Shown here: piece by piece, positions 32,071 to 41,121 of the stretch
Numbering within the stretch: the stretch's first letter is position 1
Layout: every line of letters starts with the position of its first letter
The notes under the pieces: model-generated
Told to the model about the DNA's origin: nothing
The model's input: only the letters and a program-made list of their open reading frames with translations
Databases searched by the model: none
Position numbers and translations under genes: made by a program
From: Nitrospirota bacterium
GTDB lineage: Bacteria; Nitrospirota; Thermodesulfovibrionia; Thermodesulfovibrionales; UBA6898
DNA: 64,000 nt
Direction: 5' to 3'
Assembly (NCBI GenBank): GCA_016235245.1
Contig: JACRLO010000035.1
Span: forward strand, 45,148 to 109,147

Positions 32071-33507
32071 ATGCCCGGATGTGCTGAGCAGCAGTCGGAA
32101 GTCCCGCTTGAATTGAGAATTAAAGACAAGGTTTTCTTTCTCCATAGTTCGTTGATGGGAGAGCCTTATCCGGAAGTCCTGTCATTGGAATCAACAAATT
32201 TCTGCAACCTTTCGTGTTCTCATTGCGGACATTCCCAGTTCCCCGTATTTCAGAAGGGGCATTTTGACATGACTCTATTCGACACATTAGACCACCTCCT
32301 CGGCACAAGGATAAAGACCGTCTCCCTGAGCAACTTTGGAGAACCTTTTATGTCTCAGATATGGCCGCAGCTGCTTAAGAAAGTATGCTCCATTGACGAA
32401 CTCAACATTTCTTTTATCACGAACGGCCTGATGCTGGATAGACACCTTTTGGATGTCGCAGACCACAGAATATCATTTGCTGTTTCAATTGACGGTGCAT
32501 CAGAAAAAACCTATGGCCATTTCAGAGGTAAAAACAACTTCTCGAGGCTCATTCAGAACCTCACTCTTTTAAAGAAACAAAAGGATCAGGCGGGAGTCGT
32601 GTATCCCCGCATTACATTTCTTTTTACCGTTTCAAAAATTAACTGCCATGAACTTGTCGATATGGTCGAACTGGCAGCTTCTCTTGGCGTGACATCATTA
32701 ATCGTTCAATTTCAACTTTTTTTTGATCAGCACCGTTTCGAATCCGAATCGCTTTATTTTGCTCAGGACGAGTACAATCAACATATCAGGGAGGCAGCTC
32801 AAAAGGCGGGCGAGCTCGGAATCGCTTTCGTACATCCTGACTCTTTCGATGGCAAGACAATGGTATCGCGTGAGACTATTTCCAATTGCTGGCTTGGCAG
32901 AGACAGCTCCGGCGAGATACGCTGTTTTTCCCAGCGAGCCATCTGTTACGTTAAATATAACGGATGCGTTGAAGCCTGTTGCTCTCCTGATCATAACGTT
33001 ATGGGAGATCTCAAAACCGACTCTTTTGAGGATATTTGGCACGGACGGGGATATCGTGATCTGCGCCTTGCATTTGACAGGGGAGAGTGGCCGGACAGAT
33101 GCAGATATTGCAATATTATTCAGGCCCTGGACGTTCATGATAAAAGGGCACACTTTATTGCGCTTCAGGATATGGGGCAGCCCCCTTCTTCAGTTCGTCA
33201 GGAATATCGCATATCCGAACTCGATACCCGATATAAGCAGGCCCTTCTCCTGCTCAGGTCCAATAATATCTCAGGGGCCTCCGAGCTTATTGTACCGATG
33301 AGTCGCATCGATCGTAATTTAATTGAAGTCGGTAATGCAAGAGCTTTTCTTTACGGTATGGAAGGAAGAGTCAGCGCCATGTGCGAACAGCTCAAAACAC
33401 TATTGTCCATAGCGCCGAAAGACAAAATACTGCTGGCTAATTATACTGCCGCGGTCACCATGTCAAAGAAAAAAACTTTTTTTGACCGGCTGTTTCGTAA
33501 TTCATAG
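32071..33507 (+). CDS. Radical SAM/SPASM protein
   Basis: A 478-residue enzyme. The radical SAM cluster motif CNLSCSHC (CxxxCxxC) lies near residue 46 in an STNFCNLSC context, followed by SLSNFGEPF, ISFITNGLML and VSIDGASEKTYGHFRG. The SPASM end (about 290-350) has cysteines in CYVKYNGCVEACCSPDHNVMGD and DRCRYCN. The last 110 residues look like short helical repeats. Such proteins modify peptides or sugars. Position between Wzm and Wzt ATPase suggests a role in surface glycan or glycoconjugate modification, which is inference. Start: ATG 32071 is used; TTG 32053 is an option. Confidence 0.85.
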   Translation: MPGCAEQQSEVPLELRIKDKVFFLHSSLMGEPYPEVLSLESTNFCNLSCSHCGHSQFPVFQKGHFDMTLFDTLDHLLGTRIKTVSLSNFGEPFMSQIWPQLLKKVCSIDELNISFITNGLMLDRHLLDVADHRISFAVSIDGASEKTYGHFRGKNNFSRLIQNLTLLKKQKDQAGVVYPRITFLFTVSKINCHELVDMVELAASLGVTSLIVQFQLFFDQHRFESESLYFAQDEYNQHIREAAQKAGELGIAFVHPDSFDGKTMVSRETISNCWLGRDSSGEIRCFSQRAICYVKYNGCVEACCSPDHNVMGDLKTDSFEDIWHGRGYRDLRLAFDRGEWPDRCRYCNIIQALDVHDKRAHFIALQDMGQPPSSVRQEYRISELDTRYKQALLLLRSNNISGASELIVPMSRIDRNLIEVGNARAFLYGMEGRVSAMCEQLKTLLSIAPKDKILLANYTAAVTMSKKKTFFDRLFRNS

Positions 33508-33509
33508 CC

Positions 33510-34697
33510 ATGGTGACTATTGAAGCAGATGGCCTCACAAAAATCTTTAAGCTATACGACAGACCCTCTGCGCGACTCAGTGAAATTTTTACCAGGAAGA
33601 AGCTGCACAGAGAATTTATATCACTGGACCATCTCTCCTTTCGGGTCAACCAAGGAGAGACATTAGGCATTATCGGTGAGAACGGCGCAGGAAAGAGCAC
33701 TTTACTGAAGATACTCTCCAAAACACTATCTCCTTCAAGCGGTCACTTTGCCATACACGGAAGGGTCTCATCGCTTCTTGAACTTGGGGCAGGCTTTCAT
33801 CCAGAATTCACCGGTCTCGAAAATATCTATTTCTACGGATCTCTTTTGGGAATCGACAGGGCACTCATGGACAAAAAAAAGGAGGAGATTATCGAGTTTT
33901 CTGAACTCGGCGATTTTATCCATTTCCCGGTCAAAACCTATTCTTCCGGTATGTTTGTAAGGCTTGCATTCTCAGTCGCTACGTCCGTCGACCCAGAAAT
34001 TCTGATACTTGACGAGGTGCTCTCCGTTGGTGACCTGCATTTTCAGAAAAAAAGCACTGACCGCATACTTTCTTTCAAGGAAAGAGGAAAGACTATTGTC
34101 TTTTGCTCTCATGAGATGTACCACATAGCAAGGGTCTGCGACAGAGTCTTGTGGCTGAAGAATGGGCGAATCCACATGGAAGATAAACCCTTTGAAGTAA
34201 TTCAGGCATATGAAACGTTTCAACTGGCAAAAGAGAAGGTTTCTTCCGGGCCGGTTACGGAGGGCAATGTAGAAATTCAGAAGGCCCCCTCTGAAAAGCC
34301 GGACGAAAAACCATTTATATTCATACAAAATCTGCTGGTAGACCCGCCTGAAATACTCACTGCCGGCGGCGATCTCCGTATTAGTCTTCAAACCATGGTA
34401 AACGATGACCGTATACCGTATCGCATTGCCATTTATATAAGGACCGTTGACGGACTCGGAATCATCGGAACGGGCACCTATAAGATGGACCCTTTTTACG
34501 GAAACCAGAAAGTTACGATTCTGTTTCCCAAGATTCAGCTCCGCTCGAGCACATTTCTCATCGAGGCCTTTGCGTTTGACAATGAGGGGGTCTACTGGTA
34601 TGACAGGAGACAGGCGCTGCCCCTTGTTGCGCACCGTCAGACAGTGGAAGTAGGGATAATTGACCTGCCGCATGAATGGCATATTGAGAAAGCGTAA
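33510..34697 (+). CDS. wzt: O-antigen ABC transporter ATPase with C-terminal carbohydrate-binding domain (Wzt-type)
   Basis: A 395-residue protein. The ATPase domain (about 1-240) shows Walker A GENGAGKSTLL, the Wzt-type signature YSSGMFVRLAFSVA in place of LSGGQ, Walker B ILILDEVLSVGD and the switch HEMYHI. The Wzt C-terminal domain (about 265-390) is a beta sandwich (DLRISLQTMVNDDR, GTGTYKMDPFY, WYDRRQALPLV) that reads the glycan's end in related systems. It begins 2 bp after the radical SAM gene, so the three genes are cotranscribed. Confidence 0.93.
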   Translation: MVTIEADGLTKIFKLYDRPSARLSEIFTRKKLHREFISLDHLSFRVNQGETLGIIGENGAGKSTLLKILSKTLSPSSGHFAIHGRVSSLLELGAGFHPEFTGLENIYFYGSLLGIDRALMDKKKEEIIEFSELGDFIHFPVKTYSSGMFVRLAFSVATSVDPEILILDEVLSVGDLHFQKKSTDRILSFKERGKTIVFCSHEMYHIARVCDRVLWLKNGRIHMEDKPFEVIQAYETFQLAKEKVSSGPVTEGNVEIQKAPSEKPDEKPFIFIQNLLVDPPEILTAGGDLRISLQTMVNDDRIPYRIAIYIRTVDGLGIIGTGTYKMDPFYGNQKVTILFPKIQLRSSTFLIEAFAFDNEGVYWYDRRQALPLVAHRQTVEVGIIDLPHEWHIEKA

Positions 34698-34741
34698 GGC
34701 GGCTGAAGCTGTGTCGTGAATTACTACGGAGTATTAATCCT

Positions 34742-36679
34742 ATGAAAAGTCAAATTCAATGCCCTTACTGTTTGTTTCCTGATGCCGATTTCTGCCTGCC
34801 GAGAAAGGACGGGATTCCGGTCTATGTCTGTTCCCATTGCAGGCTGAGATTTGCGCTGAAGGACGATCTGCAGCACGTTTATGGCTCAATCGAGGCGTTA
34901 TATCAAAAAGATTATTACGAGCGGGAGGGAGACATTGGATATATCAATTATGAGGAACTCCCTCTGTCGGACTTTTTGTGGCAGGCTGCAGTTGTCCGGC
35001 TGATCGCGGGTGGAAGAAAAAAATGCCTCGATGTCGGATGCGGAACCGGCAAACTTATGGCTCTGCTTGCAAAAAAAGGGTTTGAGATAGAAGGGATAGA
35101 GATTTCCAGCCATGCCGCAGCCGTTGCTTCGTCGCGTGGTTTATCCATTATTGGCAGCGATATTTTGTCGATACCGGCAGAAAAGACCTACGACATCATT
35201 ACTGCCTTTAATGTTATTGAGCACGTTGCTGATATCCGTGCCTTCCTGAAAAAAATCCTCAACCTTTTGACTGATGACGGCGTTTTCATTTTTCTGGTGC
35301 CTGATGCAGGATCAGCCAGTGCTTTGTCTCTGGGGGAAAAGTGGTATGGTTACAACAGCAGCCTTGAACATCTCTATTACTTTTCTGTTGAGTCCCTGAA
35401 CTATCTTATGACTGAAATCTTCAGTACCTCCCCCGTCCTCTACCAGGCAACGCTCAAGGGCGAGGATGGTGTCTGCGGATTTATCAGAAAATCGCCTGGT
35501 TATCATGATATTGAACTGGCGGGACTCCTTAGCAGTAATTTCGCTCCTGAGTCTATTACCCGTGAAAATATAATACCGGTTTCCATTCTGTTGGTGACAC
35601 TGGGTAACGCCAGAGTTTCTGAATATTGCGCGAAATATGCCTCCGATATCCGCCGGAATGCTGACGCGCTTGAGCTTTCGTTTCTTGGGCCTGCATTGGA
35701 TATATCGGCATCGGGGACCGATTCGGTTCCGTTGAGCAGCGACTTCTCGGTCAGGCTTTATCAAGAGGGCGATGAATGCGGAATTGTCCGTCTTTTCAAT
35801 GAAGTTTTCGAGCGTGAGATGACCGTTGAAGAATGGAATTGGAAATATAAGGGCAGGGGCAATAGTAGTGTTTACTCCGCTGTTGCTGTCAATAGCGCTC
35901 AAGAGACGGTGGCCCATTACGGCGGTATTCCTCACCGCATGATTTATCTGGGCAGGGATATATATGGTCTGGCTATTGGTGATGTAATGGTGCATCCAAA
36001 ACTGAGGGGGCTGAAGCTTTTTAAAAAGACTGCGGAATTAGTACCTGAAGAGGCAGTAAGAAATAATATTTATTTGGGATACGGCTTTCCTAATCAAAGG
36101 GCTCTTCGCCTTCCGGAAAAGTTGGGTCTTTATGAAAAAATCGAAGATGTTTATGAGGCGTCAAAAAAGATATGCTTTCAGACGACTGCCGCCCGTTTTT
36201 ACTTCAGCCTTTCCCCTTTATCTTTTGACGACAACAGAATTGACCTCCTGTGGAATGATGTAAAGACGCGGTTGAAACTTGCGGTGGTCAGAGACAGGGA
36301 TTATCTGTCCTGGAGATACCAAAGACATCCTTTTTATTCCTATGAACTTTGGGGGCTGCAGAGACGATGGGGAGGCGGCCTTCTTGGCTTTGCCGTGCTG
36401 AGGAGGGATGGCGAGCAGATGCTGCTTGTTGATTTTGCCTGCCGATTTGAGATGCTGAAGAACCTTCTGAGGAAGGTAGAAAACTACTGCTGGACAGCCG
36501 GCTTCAAGCGCCTCCTGCTCTGGCATCCGGAATTCCTGAACAGCAGTCTTGAGTCGCTGGGCTTTGTCGTAGGCCCTTCACTGACCTGTATTCCGCGCAC
36601 AACACATGAACTGACAATGAAAAAGGAAGAGATCAAGGGGAATTTCTTCTATACGATGGGGGACACGGACTTTATGTAG
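34742..36679 (+). CDS. Zinc-ribbon SAM methyltransferase fused to a GNAT acetyltransferase
   Basis: A 645-residue fusion. Residues 1-40 carry CPYC and CSHC, a zinc ribbon frequent in sugar C-methyltransferases. Residues about 95-210 are a class I methyltransferase (CLDVGCGTGKLMALLAKKGFEIEGIEIS, then TAFNVIEHVADIRAFL). Residues about 335-640 are GNAT-like (VRLYQEGDECGIVRLFNEVF, then GLAIGDVMVHPKLRGLKLFKK, LGYGFPNQRALRLPEKLGL). The second half resembles the FemAB/GNAT acyltransferases seen in capsule clusters. It lies 44 bp after wzt and probably tailors the same glycan by methyl and acyl groups; that substrate is inferred. The fusion is in one open frame with no stop. Confidence 0.82.
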   Translation: MKSQIQCPYCLFPDADFCLPRKDGIPVYVCSHCRLRFALKDDLQHVYGSIEALYQKDYYEREGDIGYINYEELPLSDFLWQAAVVRLIAGGRKKCLDVGCGTGKLMALLAKKGFEIEGIEISSHAAAVASSRGLSIIGSDILSIPAEKTYDIITAFNVIEHVADIRAFLKKILNLLTDDGVFIFLVPDAGSASALSLGEKWYGYNSSLEHLYYFSVESLNYLMTEIFSTSPVLYQATLKGEDGVCGFIRKSPGYHDIELAGLLSSNFAPESITRENIIPVSILLVTLGNARVSEYCAKYASDIRRNADALELSFLGPALDISASGTDSVPLSSDFSVRLYQEGDECGIVRLFNEVFEREMTVEEWNWKYKGRGNSSVYSAVAVNSAQETVAHYGGIPHRMIYLGRDIYGLAIGDVMVHPKLRGLKLFKKTAELVPEEAVRNNIYLGYGFPNQRALRLPEKLGLYEKIEDVYEASKKICFQTTAARFYFSLSPLSFDDNRIDLLWNDVKTRLKLAVVRDRDYLSWRYQRHPFYSYELWGLQRRWGGGLLGFAVLRRDGEQMLLVDFACRFEMLKNLLRKVENYCWTAGFKRLLLWHPEFLNSSLESLGFVVGPSLTCIPRTTHELTMKKEEIKGNFFYTMGDTDFM

Positions 36680-36707
36680 AAAGAACCGGGAAGCCGAAAG
36701 CTGATGC

Positions 36708-36741
36708 ACAGGGAAGGGCAGATTGTTTTGCCCTTCCCTGT
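36708..36741. terminator. Hairpin between convergent genes
   Basis: A 13-bp perfect stem (ACAGGGAAGGGCA / TGCCCTTCCCTGT) with an 8-nt loop between the ends of the methyltransferase fusion and the minus-strand exported protein. No clean T-run follows on either strand, so it is a probable but not certain bidirectional terminator. Confidence 0.65.
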
Positions 36742-36786
36742 AGTTGATTAATTGCGTCAATACCGCATCAGGTCTTCGGATTGGAT

Positions 36787-37230
36787 TTACTTCGAAGCAG
36801 CTCCTGAGTCATAATTGCAGCCTTCAGGGCTGTAGAACCCGAGTGCTTTGTAGACTCCGCCTGACAGATCCATTCCGTTAGCCTGTATTTTCTTGTAATG
36901 AGTGATCTCGCCGTAAAACATGATAGGAGCGTATGAGTTGCCCAGGGCACCCCACTCATTCCGGCTGGTATTTAAATCCGCAAGGCTCATATTCATTGGA
37001 CCAAAATAGTTACTATAAATTCCATACGGAAAACATACACTCCAGCAGTCAGTAATCTGCTCGGCGGCAGCTTTCGGCAAAGAGGTCTGTGGCGTCAGTG
37101 AGCCGTCAGCTGTTATAGTGACCAGAAAATCTTCAATATACTGACACGGAGCTTCTTGTGCCAGTACGGTGCCTGCAAAAATCGAGGAGATAAGTAGAAC
37201 CATCGCTGCAAGACAGGTAACTTTTTTCAT
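36787..37230 (-). CDS. Exported cysteine-containing protein, tandem copy 2
   Basis: A 147-residue protein with signal peptide (MKKVTCLAAMVLLISSIFAG, cleavage after VLA) and a mature part with four cysteines (PCQYIED, TDCWSVCF, EGCNY). It is nearly identical to the next gene upstream (37287-37724); differences are a handful of residues such as Gly-Pro-Met versus Gly-Leu-Met and the last few positions. The start is the ATG at 37230 after GGAGAA. No family is recognised. A secreted, perhaps disulfide-bonded, function is likely. Confidence 0.78.
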   Translation of the reverse strand: MKKVTCLAAMVLLISSIFAGTVLAQEAPCQYIEDFLVTITADGSLTPQTSLPKAAAEQITDCWSVCFPYGIYSNYFGPMNMSLADLNTSRNEWGALGNSYAPIMFYGEITHYKKIQANGMDLSGGVYKALGFYSPEGCNYDSGAASK

Positions 37231-37286
37231 GATTTTCTCCTTTTCGTTAATGGTTCGATAATTTCGAGCATTTTTCAACTCAGACA

Positions 37287-37724
37287 TTATTTTGCAGCTG
37301 ATCCGTAATTGCAGCCTTCAGGGCTGTAGATTCCGAGTGCTTTGTAGACTCCGCCTGACAGATCCATTCCATCGGCCTGTATTTTCTTGTAATGAGTGAT
37401 CTCGCCGTAAAACATGATGGGAGCGTATGAGTTGCCCAGGGCACCCCACTCATTCCGGCTGGTATTTAAATCCGCACGACTCATGTTCATCAGACCAAAA
37501 TAGTTACTATAAATTCCATACGGAAAACATACACTCCAGCAGTCAGTAATCTGCTCGGCGGCAGCTTTCGGCAAAGAGGTCTGTGGCGTCAGTGAGCCGT
37601 CAGCCGTTATAGTGACCAGAAAATCTTCAATATACTGACACGGAGCTTCTTGTGCCATTACGGTGCCTGCAAAAATTGAGAAGATAAGTAGAAGCATCGC
37701 TGCAAGACAGGAAACTTTTTTCAT
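37287..37724 (-). CDS. Exported cysteine-containing protein, tandem copy 1
   Basis: A 145-residue exported protein, paralogue of the gene directly downstream, with the same signal peptide, four mature cysteines, and the LTPQTSLPKAAAEQITDCW and NEWGALGNSYAPIMFYGEITHYKKIQA segments. The start is the ATG at 37724 after GGAGAA. It and its twin share DNA identity that looks well above 90% over about 440 bp including the ribosome site, so the duplication is recent. Function unknown. Confidence 0.78.
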   Translation of the reverse strand: MKKVSCLAAMLLLIFSIFAGTVMAQEAPCQYIEDFLVTITADGSLTPQTSLPKAAAEQITDCWSVCFPYGIYSNYFGLMNMSRADLNTSRNEWGALGNSYAPIMFYGEITHYKKIQADGMDLSGGVYKALGIYSPEGCNYGSAAK

Positions 37725-37807
37725 GATTTTCTCCTTTTTTAATGGTTTATTCATTGGAGCCATTGTCATGAACTGAAGTCAGGCAACAGCTCCCTCCTTC
37801 AGCAGTC

Positions 37808-38290
37808 TCAGGGAGGAAATGACGGGAACAATAGTATATAGGTCATATTAAGATTCAGCTTGAACACCTTATACCAGTCATCATCAATCCATATCCAGTC
37901 GTCTTCCCATGTGTCTGTCCGCGGCGGCACACTGATCTTCTGCCCTAAAATCATTGTCTCCGGAATTTCAAATACCGTCTGACCGGGAACCTTTGCAATA
38001 TTCTCTGTGATCTTTATTTCACCAAGAGTATAGGATATATATTTTATGTCAATCATATTGGCTTCATAGACCACTTTTTTGACACGAGCCCTAAAAAATG
38101 GGTCATAGGACTTGTAGTTCTCCCCCATGTCGCCCCTGATTTTTTCGTCCCAATGTTGATTGACCCGCTCGACAAGACGTGCCATTCGCGGGTCCTGCGT
38201 CTCAGCAGCAAAAACAGAAGCGACCAGGAAAAAGAGCATAAACAGCAGAGACAGCAGGGTCGGCAATTTTTTCAGCATGGAATGCTTCAT
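37808..38290 (-). CDS. Exported protein of unknown function
   Basis: A 160-residue protein with a signal peptide (LLSLLFMLFFLVASVFAAE). The mature part is mixed helix and strand, with VERVNQHWDEKIRGDMGENYKSYDPFFRARVKKVVYE and a Trp/Asp-rich patch TWEDDWIWIDDDWYKVF near the end. I know no family. Its start overlaps the end of the BNR-repeat lipoprotein gene by 4 bp, so the two proteins are probably made together. Confidence 0.72.
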   Translation of the reverse strand: MKHSMLKKLPTLLSLLFMLFFLVASVFAAETQDPRMARLVERVNQHWDEKIRGDMGENYKSYDPFFRARVKKVVYEANMIDIKYISYTLGEIKITENIAKVPGQTVFEIPETMILGQKISVPPRTDTWEDDWIWIDDDWYKVFKLNLNMTYILLFPSFPP

Positions 38291-39735
38291 GGTATCTGTA
38301 CCTCCCGGCTGCGTATCGTCCCAGCTTTCATGTTGTCGTCCTCATATTCGAGCCAGACGACCTGAAATTTCCCATCCTGCCCTGCGGCAAGGGTCGGGTA
38401 ATTCGAATTCCGGCTCTTTCTGCTCAGCAGCATCTCCTGCGGAAGCCAGGTCTTCCCAGCATCCTTTGAGGCATTAAAATATACAGCACCCCGGATATTT
38501 CTGTAATCTACCCATGAAACGGCTATCCGGTCATGGCTGTCTATGACGATCTGGGGTAGTCCAGCATAGGTGTGATGCGGGGCATTTGACTGTATCCTGA
38601 CCGGTTCTGTCCACGTCTGTCCCTTGTCATAGGAGGCGAGAAAATAGACATTGTCTATACCTTTTTTGAACTTTTCGCGGATGCTGAGGGTCAAAAAGAT
38701 ATTACCTTTACTGTCCACTGCACGCGGCAGTTCAAACTGCATCCAGGAGTTCAGCGGCATCTCTCCTGCGGGCTGCCATGTAGATCCCTGGTCATTAGAA
38801 TATATTCCGCGGGCTGTTGACTGAAATTTTCCGGTGGCTGTTCCGCACCAGATAATAAGAAGTCTGTTTCCGGCCAGAAATATCTGCGGGGCATAGTAAT
38901 TGTCCCTCTCATGTATGCTCTTCGGTTCAGTCCATGTTTTGCCGGCATCTGCTGAGGAGCGCACCATCAGACGGGTATTCGGCACCATTTTTCGATTTTT
39001 ATTTCTTTCCTTCTTTGCCTTCGCTTTATGCAGATCATCGGTCTCTTTTGGCAGGTCATCGGACTCATCAGGCAGTTGATCAACCCATATCACCCATACA
39101 CGGTCACCGGAAGCAAAGACCTGCTGATTAGATGAACCTGTTGAACCAGGGGCGTCTTCTGTATCAACCCGCATCTCGCTGGGGAGCCAGGTCTTGCCAT
39201 AGTCACGAGAGATATTCATATAAATATCGAGTGGTCCACTCCGCTCATCCGACCAGACAGCATAGACGTCACCCTTTCCATTAAAGGCAAGCGTCCCCTG
39301 CATGGCATTGCCTTCTCTATTTAAAATAACCGGTTTTTCGAGGGTCTTGCCGCCATCGTAAGAGGCCCGAAAGATCATATACTTCATGCCGATATCCTCA
39401 TCCTTGCCGCCTTTCTCTATCTTGGGTCTAAAGAGAGAATAGAGTGCCGGGCCATCAGCATAGAGCTGGTTAAGGGACAGACGGCTTGGAGCAGGTGCTC
39501 CTTCACTGACCCAGAGAGATTTCTCGCCTGTCGCCAGCATGAGGCGCTTCTGCTGGTCATACCAGCTGTATGCCGGAACCCCTTTCTGCATAACAACTGC
39601 TGGGCCCTCTAATAAATCCACATCCATTGCAGGCCGCACGAAGACAGCCAAATCCTGATCATTTCTGACAAGGTTGCTGGCCATACACCCGGAAGCAAGC
39701 AGTGCAAGTAATATCACAAATTGTTTAAAGGACAT
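38287..39735 (-). CDS. BNR/Asp-box beta-propeller lipoprotein (sialidase-like fold)
   Basis: A 482-residue lipoprotein. The signal peptide ends in the lipobox LLASGC. The mature part carries at least six Asp-box motifs of the S-x-D-x-G-x-T-W type (SYDGGKTL, SRDYGKTW, SADAGKTW, SNDQGSTW, SYDKGQTW, SKDAGKTW), which fold as a six-bladed propeller as in sialidases. The sialidase catalytic Arg triad, Tyr and Glu cannot be assigned with certainty, so it is more safely a glycan or protein-binding propeller. It overlaps the exported 160-residue protein gene. Outer-membrane location is inferred. Confidence 0.83.
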   Translation of the reverse strand: MSFKQFVILLALLASGCMASNLVRNDQDLAVFVRPAMDVDLLEGPAVVMQKGVPAYSWYDQQKRLMLATGEKSLWVSEGAPAPSRLSLNQLYADGPALYSLFRPKIEKGGKDEDIGMKYMIFRASYDGGKTLEKPVILNREGNAMQGTLAFNGKGDVYAVWSDERSGPLDIYMNISRDYGKTWLPSEMRVDTEDAPGSTGSSNQQVFASGDRVWVIWVDQLPDESDDLPKETDDLHKAKAKKERNKNRKMVPNTRLMVRSSADAGKTWTEPKSIHERDNYYAPQIFLAGNRLLIIWCGTATGKFQSTARGIYSNDQGSTWQPAGEMPLNSWMQFELPRAVDSKGNIFLTLSIREKFKKGIDNVYFLASYDKGQTWTEPVRIQSNAPHHTYAGLPQIVIDSHDRIAVSWVDYRNIRGAVYFNASKDAGKTWLPQEMLLSRKSRNSNYPTLAAGQDGKFQVVWLEYEDDNMKAGTIRSREVQIP

Positions 39736-39774
39736 TCTTTTCCCTCTCTTCGACTATATGACTCTGCAAAATTA

Positions 39775-39800
39775 AGGGGTGGATTTTTCAATCCACCCCT
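39775..39800 (-). terminator. Terminator of the secreted surface protein gene
   Basis: An 11-bp stem AGGGGTGGATT / AATCCACCCCT with a 4-nt loop; on the minus strand it is followed by TAATTTT. It separates the 340-residue protein gene from the lipoprotein gene. Confidence 0.8.
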
Positions 39801-39828
39801 CAGCAAAACGATAAAAATTAACTGCTGC

Positions 39829-40851
39829 TTATCTTGTGTATGAAAGGTAAGCTGTTGCGTTTGGCTCGTAAACCATGGTTGACATGGTCTTGCCAAGAAT
39901 TGATGATGAAGTGATCTTGTAGGTGTAGCTGTAGTCCCAATCGTACTTGCCCATCCAGCCACCGGAGTTCTTTACAGTGTTGTAATGGGTCAATGGTATC
40001 AACTGCGCCGGTGTGTAGAAGAAGTTAGCGGTCATAGGAGCAGGAGCACCCGTTGATGAACCTGTTGAGGGATCAAAGCCCTCATTCCAGCAACCAACAG
40101 GGAAATACTTCGTATATGAATACAGATTTTCATTGTTGTCATATACGCCATCTGCATCAGCGTGGTAAGGATGGTGTCCAACCTCTGAAGTGCTGTTCAG
40201 CACGAGGCCGGCAGGACCTGCAACATCTGCCAGATCTGTGCCATCAATAGGGAACATGAACCATACGGTCGATGCATAACTTGTTGGCAGGAAGCTCAGG
40301 AAGGTGTGATCATCTACATTGTCATCAAACTCAAGGTTGCCTGAATCTACTTCCGTAGGATCATTGATCGCATTGTAGCTATATGCGGTTCCTGCGCTTG
40401 TGTTAACAACAATGGCCTGTCCTCTAAGCTCTCCTTCAAGTCCTGCGCCATAACCAGTACCATGAGTAACGGTCAGGTAGCCCCATGCTGGCTTAGTGTT
40501 CAGGATGTATGAAGTGGAAGTTGTGTCGCCAGGAAGAAGCTGACCGGTAACACCCGGTGTTGAGTTAGTCGCTTCGAACAGCATAATGTCGTTTCTGGAA
40601 GTCTTGCCATTCTGGTCAGCATGCTGGCAGACTTCTGTTCCAGAGTTGTAGACATAGATGTAATGCAGGTTACCCTGGGTTGCAGGTGCGGTCAGAGCAG
40701 AGGTGTTGATGATCTGAATGAATGTCAGGTCACCGCTGCCACCACTGGTAAAGTACGGGAAGAGGATTGAATCATAAGCCATTGCATTTACACTGAAGCT
40801 CACTAACATTACGATAGCCATAAAAGCCATCAATACAATCTTTTTACTCAC
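39829..40851 (-). CDS. Secreted or surface protein of unknown family
   Basis: A 340-residue protein. The GTG at 40851 is chosen because CGGAGG lies six bases before it; a TTG at 40869 is the alternative. A signal peptide (KKIVLMAFMAIVMLVSFSVNAMA) leads a mature chain rich in Ser, Thr, Gly, Asn and Tyr, with beta-strand character (SILFPYFTSGGSGDLTFIQIINTS, VNTSAGTAYSYNAIND). There is no membrane anchor or sorting tail. Such composition fits secreted surface proteins, possibly type II substrates. A long leader with its own promoter near 41.1 kb precedes it, suggesting regulated, high expression. Confidence 0.75.
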   Translation of the reverse strand: MSKKIVLMAFMAIVMLVSFSVNAMAYDSILFPYFTSGGSGDLTFIQIINTSALTAPATQGNLHYIYVYNSGTEVCQHADQNGKTSRNDIMLFEATNSTPGVTGQLLPGDTTSTSYILNTKPAWGYLTVTHGTGYGAGLEGELRGQAIVVNTSAGTAYSYNAINDPTEVDSGNLEFDDNVDDHTFLSFLPTSYASTVWFMFPIDGTDLADVAGPAGLVLNSTSEVGHHPYHADADGVYDNNENLYSYTKYFPVGCWNEGFDPSTGSSTGAPAPMTANFFYTPAQLIPLTHYNTVKNSGGWMGKYDWDYSYTYKITSSSILGKTMSTMVYEPNATAYLSYTR

Positions 40852-41046
40852 TTTCGACCTCCGTTTCAATAAAAAACTTTTTTAATTTTGCTTTCCTTGT
40901 CAACGACAAGGATTTTTGAAATTTATCTCATTACGCAGCCCAAGCCCCTTTCAATAACCACCTCCTTCTCATAATTTGGAACTACCAAATCGTTAGGCTA
41001 CCAATGATAGCTAACAGCATAACAGCTCTTTAATATCCCTCCCCTC

Positions 41047-41085
41047 CCGGACATATTTCATTATATATGTATCGCTAATGTCCGG
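41047..41085. promoter_or_regulatory. Inverted repeat CCGGACAT-N23-ATGTCCGG
   Basis: Two perfect 8-bp arms (41047-41054 and 41078-41085) with 23 bp between them; on the minus strand the interval contains TATATAAT. It lies in the leader of the secreted protein gene. It could be an operator or an RNA hairpin. Confidence 0.55.
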
Positions 41086-41121
41086 ATATAATTGTCAAAA
41101 AAAGCCAAATTGCTTGCCTAC

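Noticed and set aside
38287..39735. Repeated Asp-box segments as a DNA repeat or CRISPR
   Set aside because: Similarity is at protein level only; the nucleotide sequences differ, no spacers.
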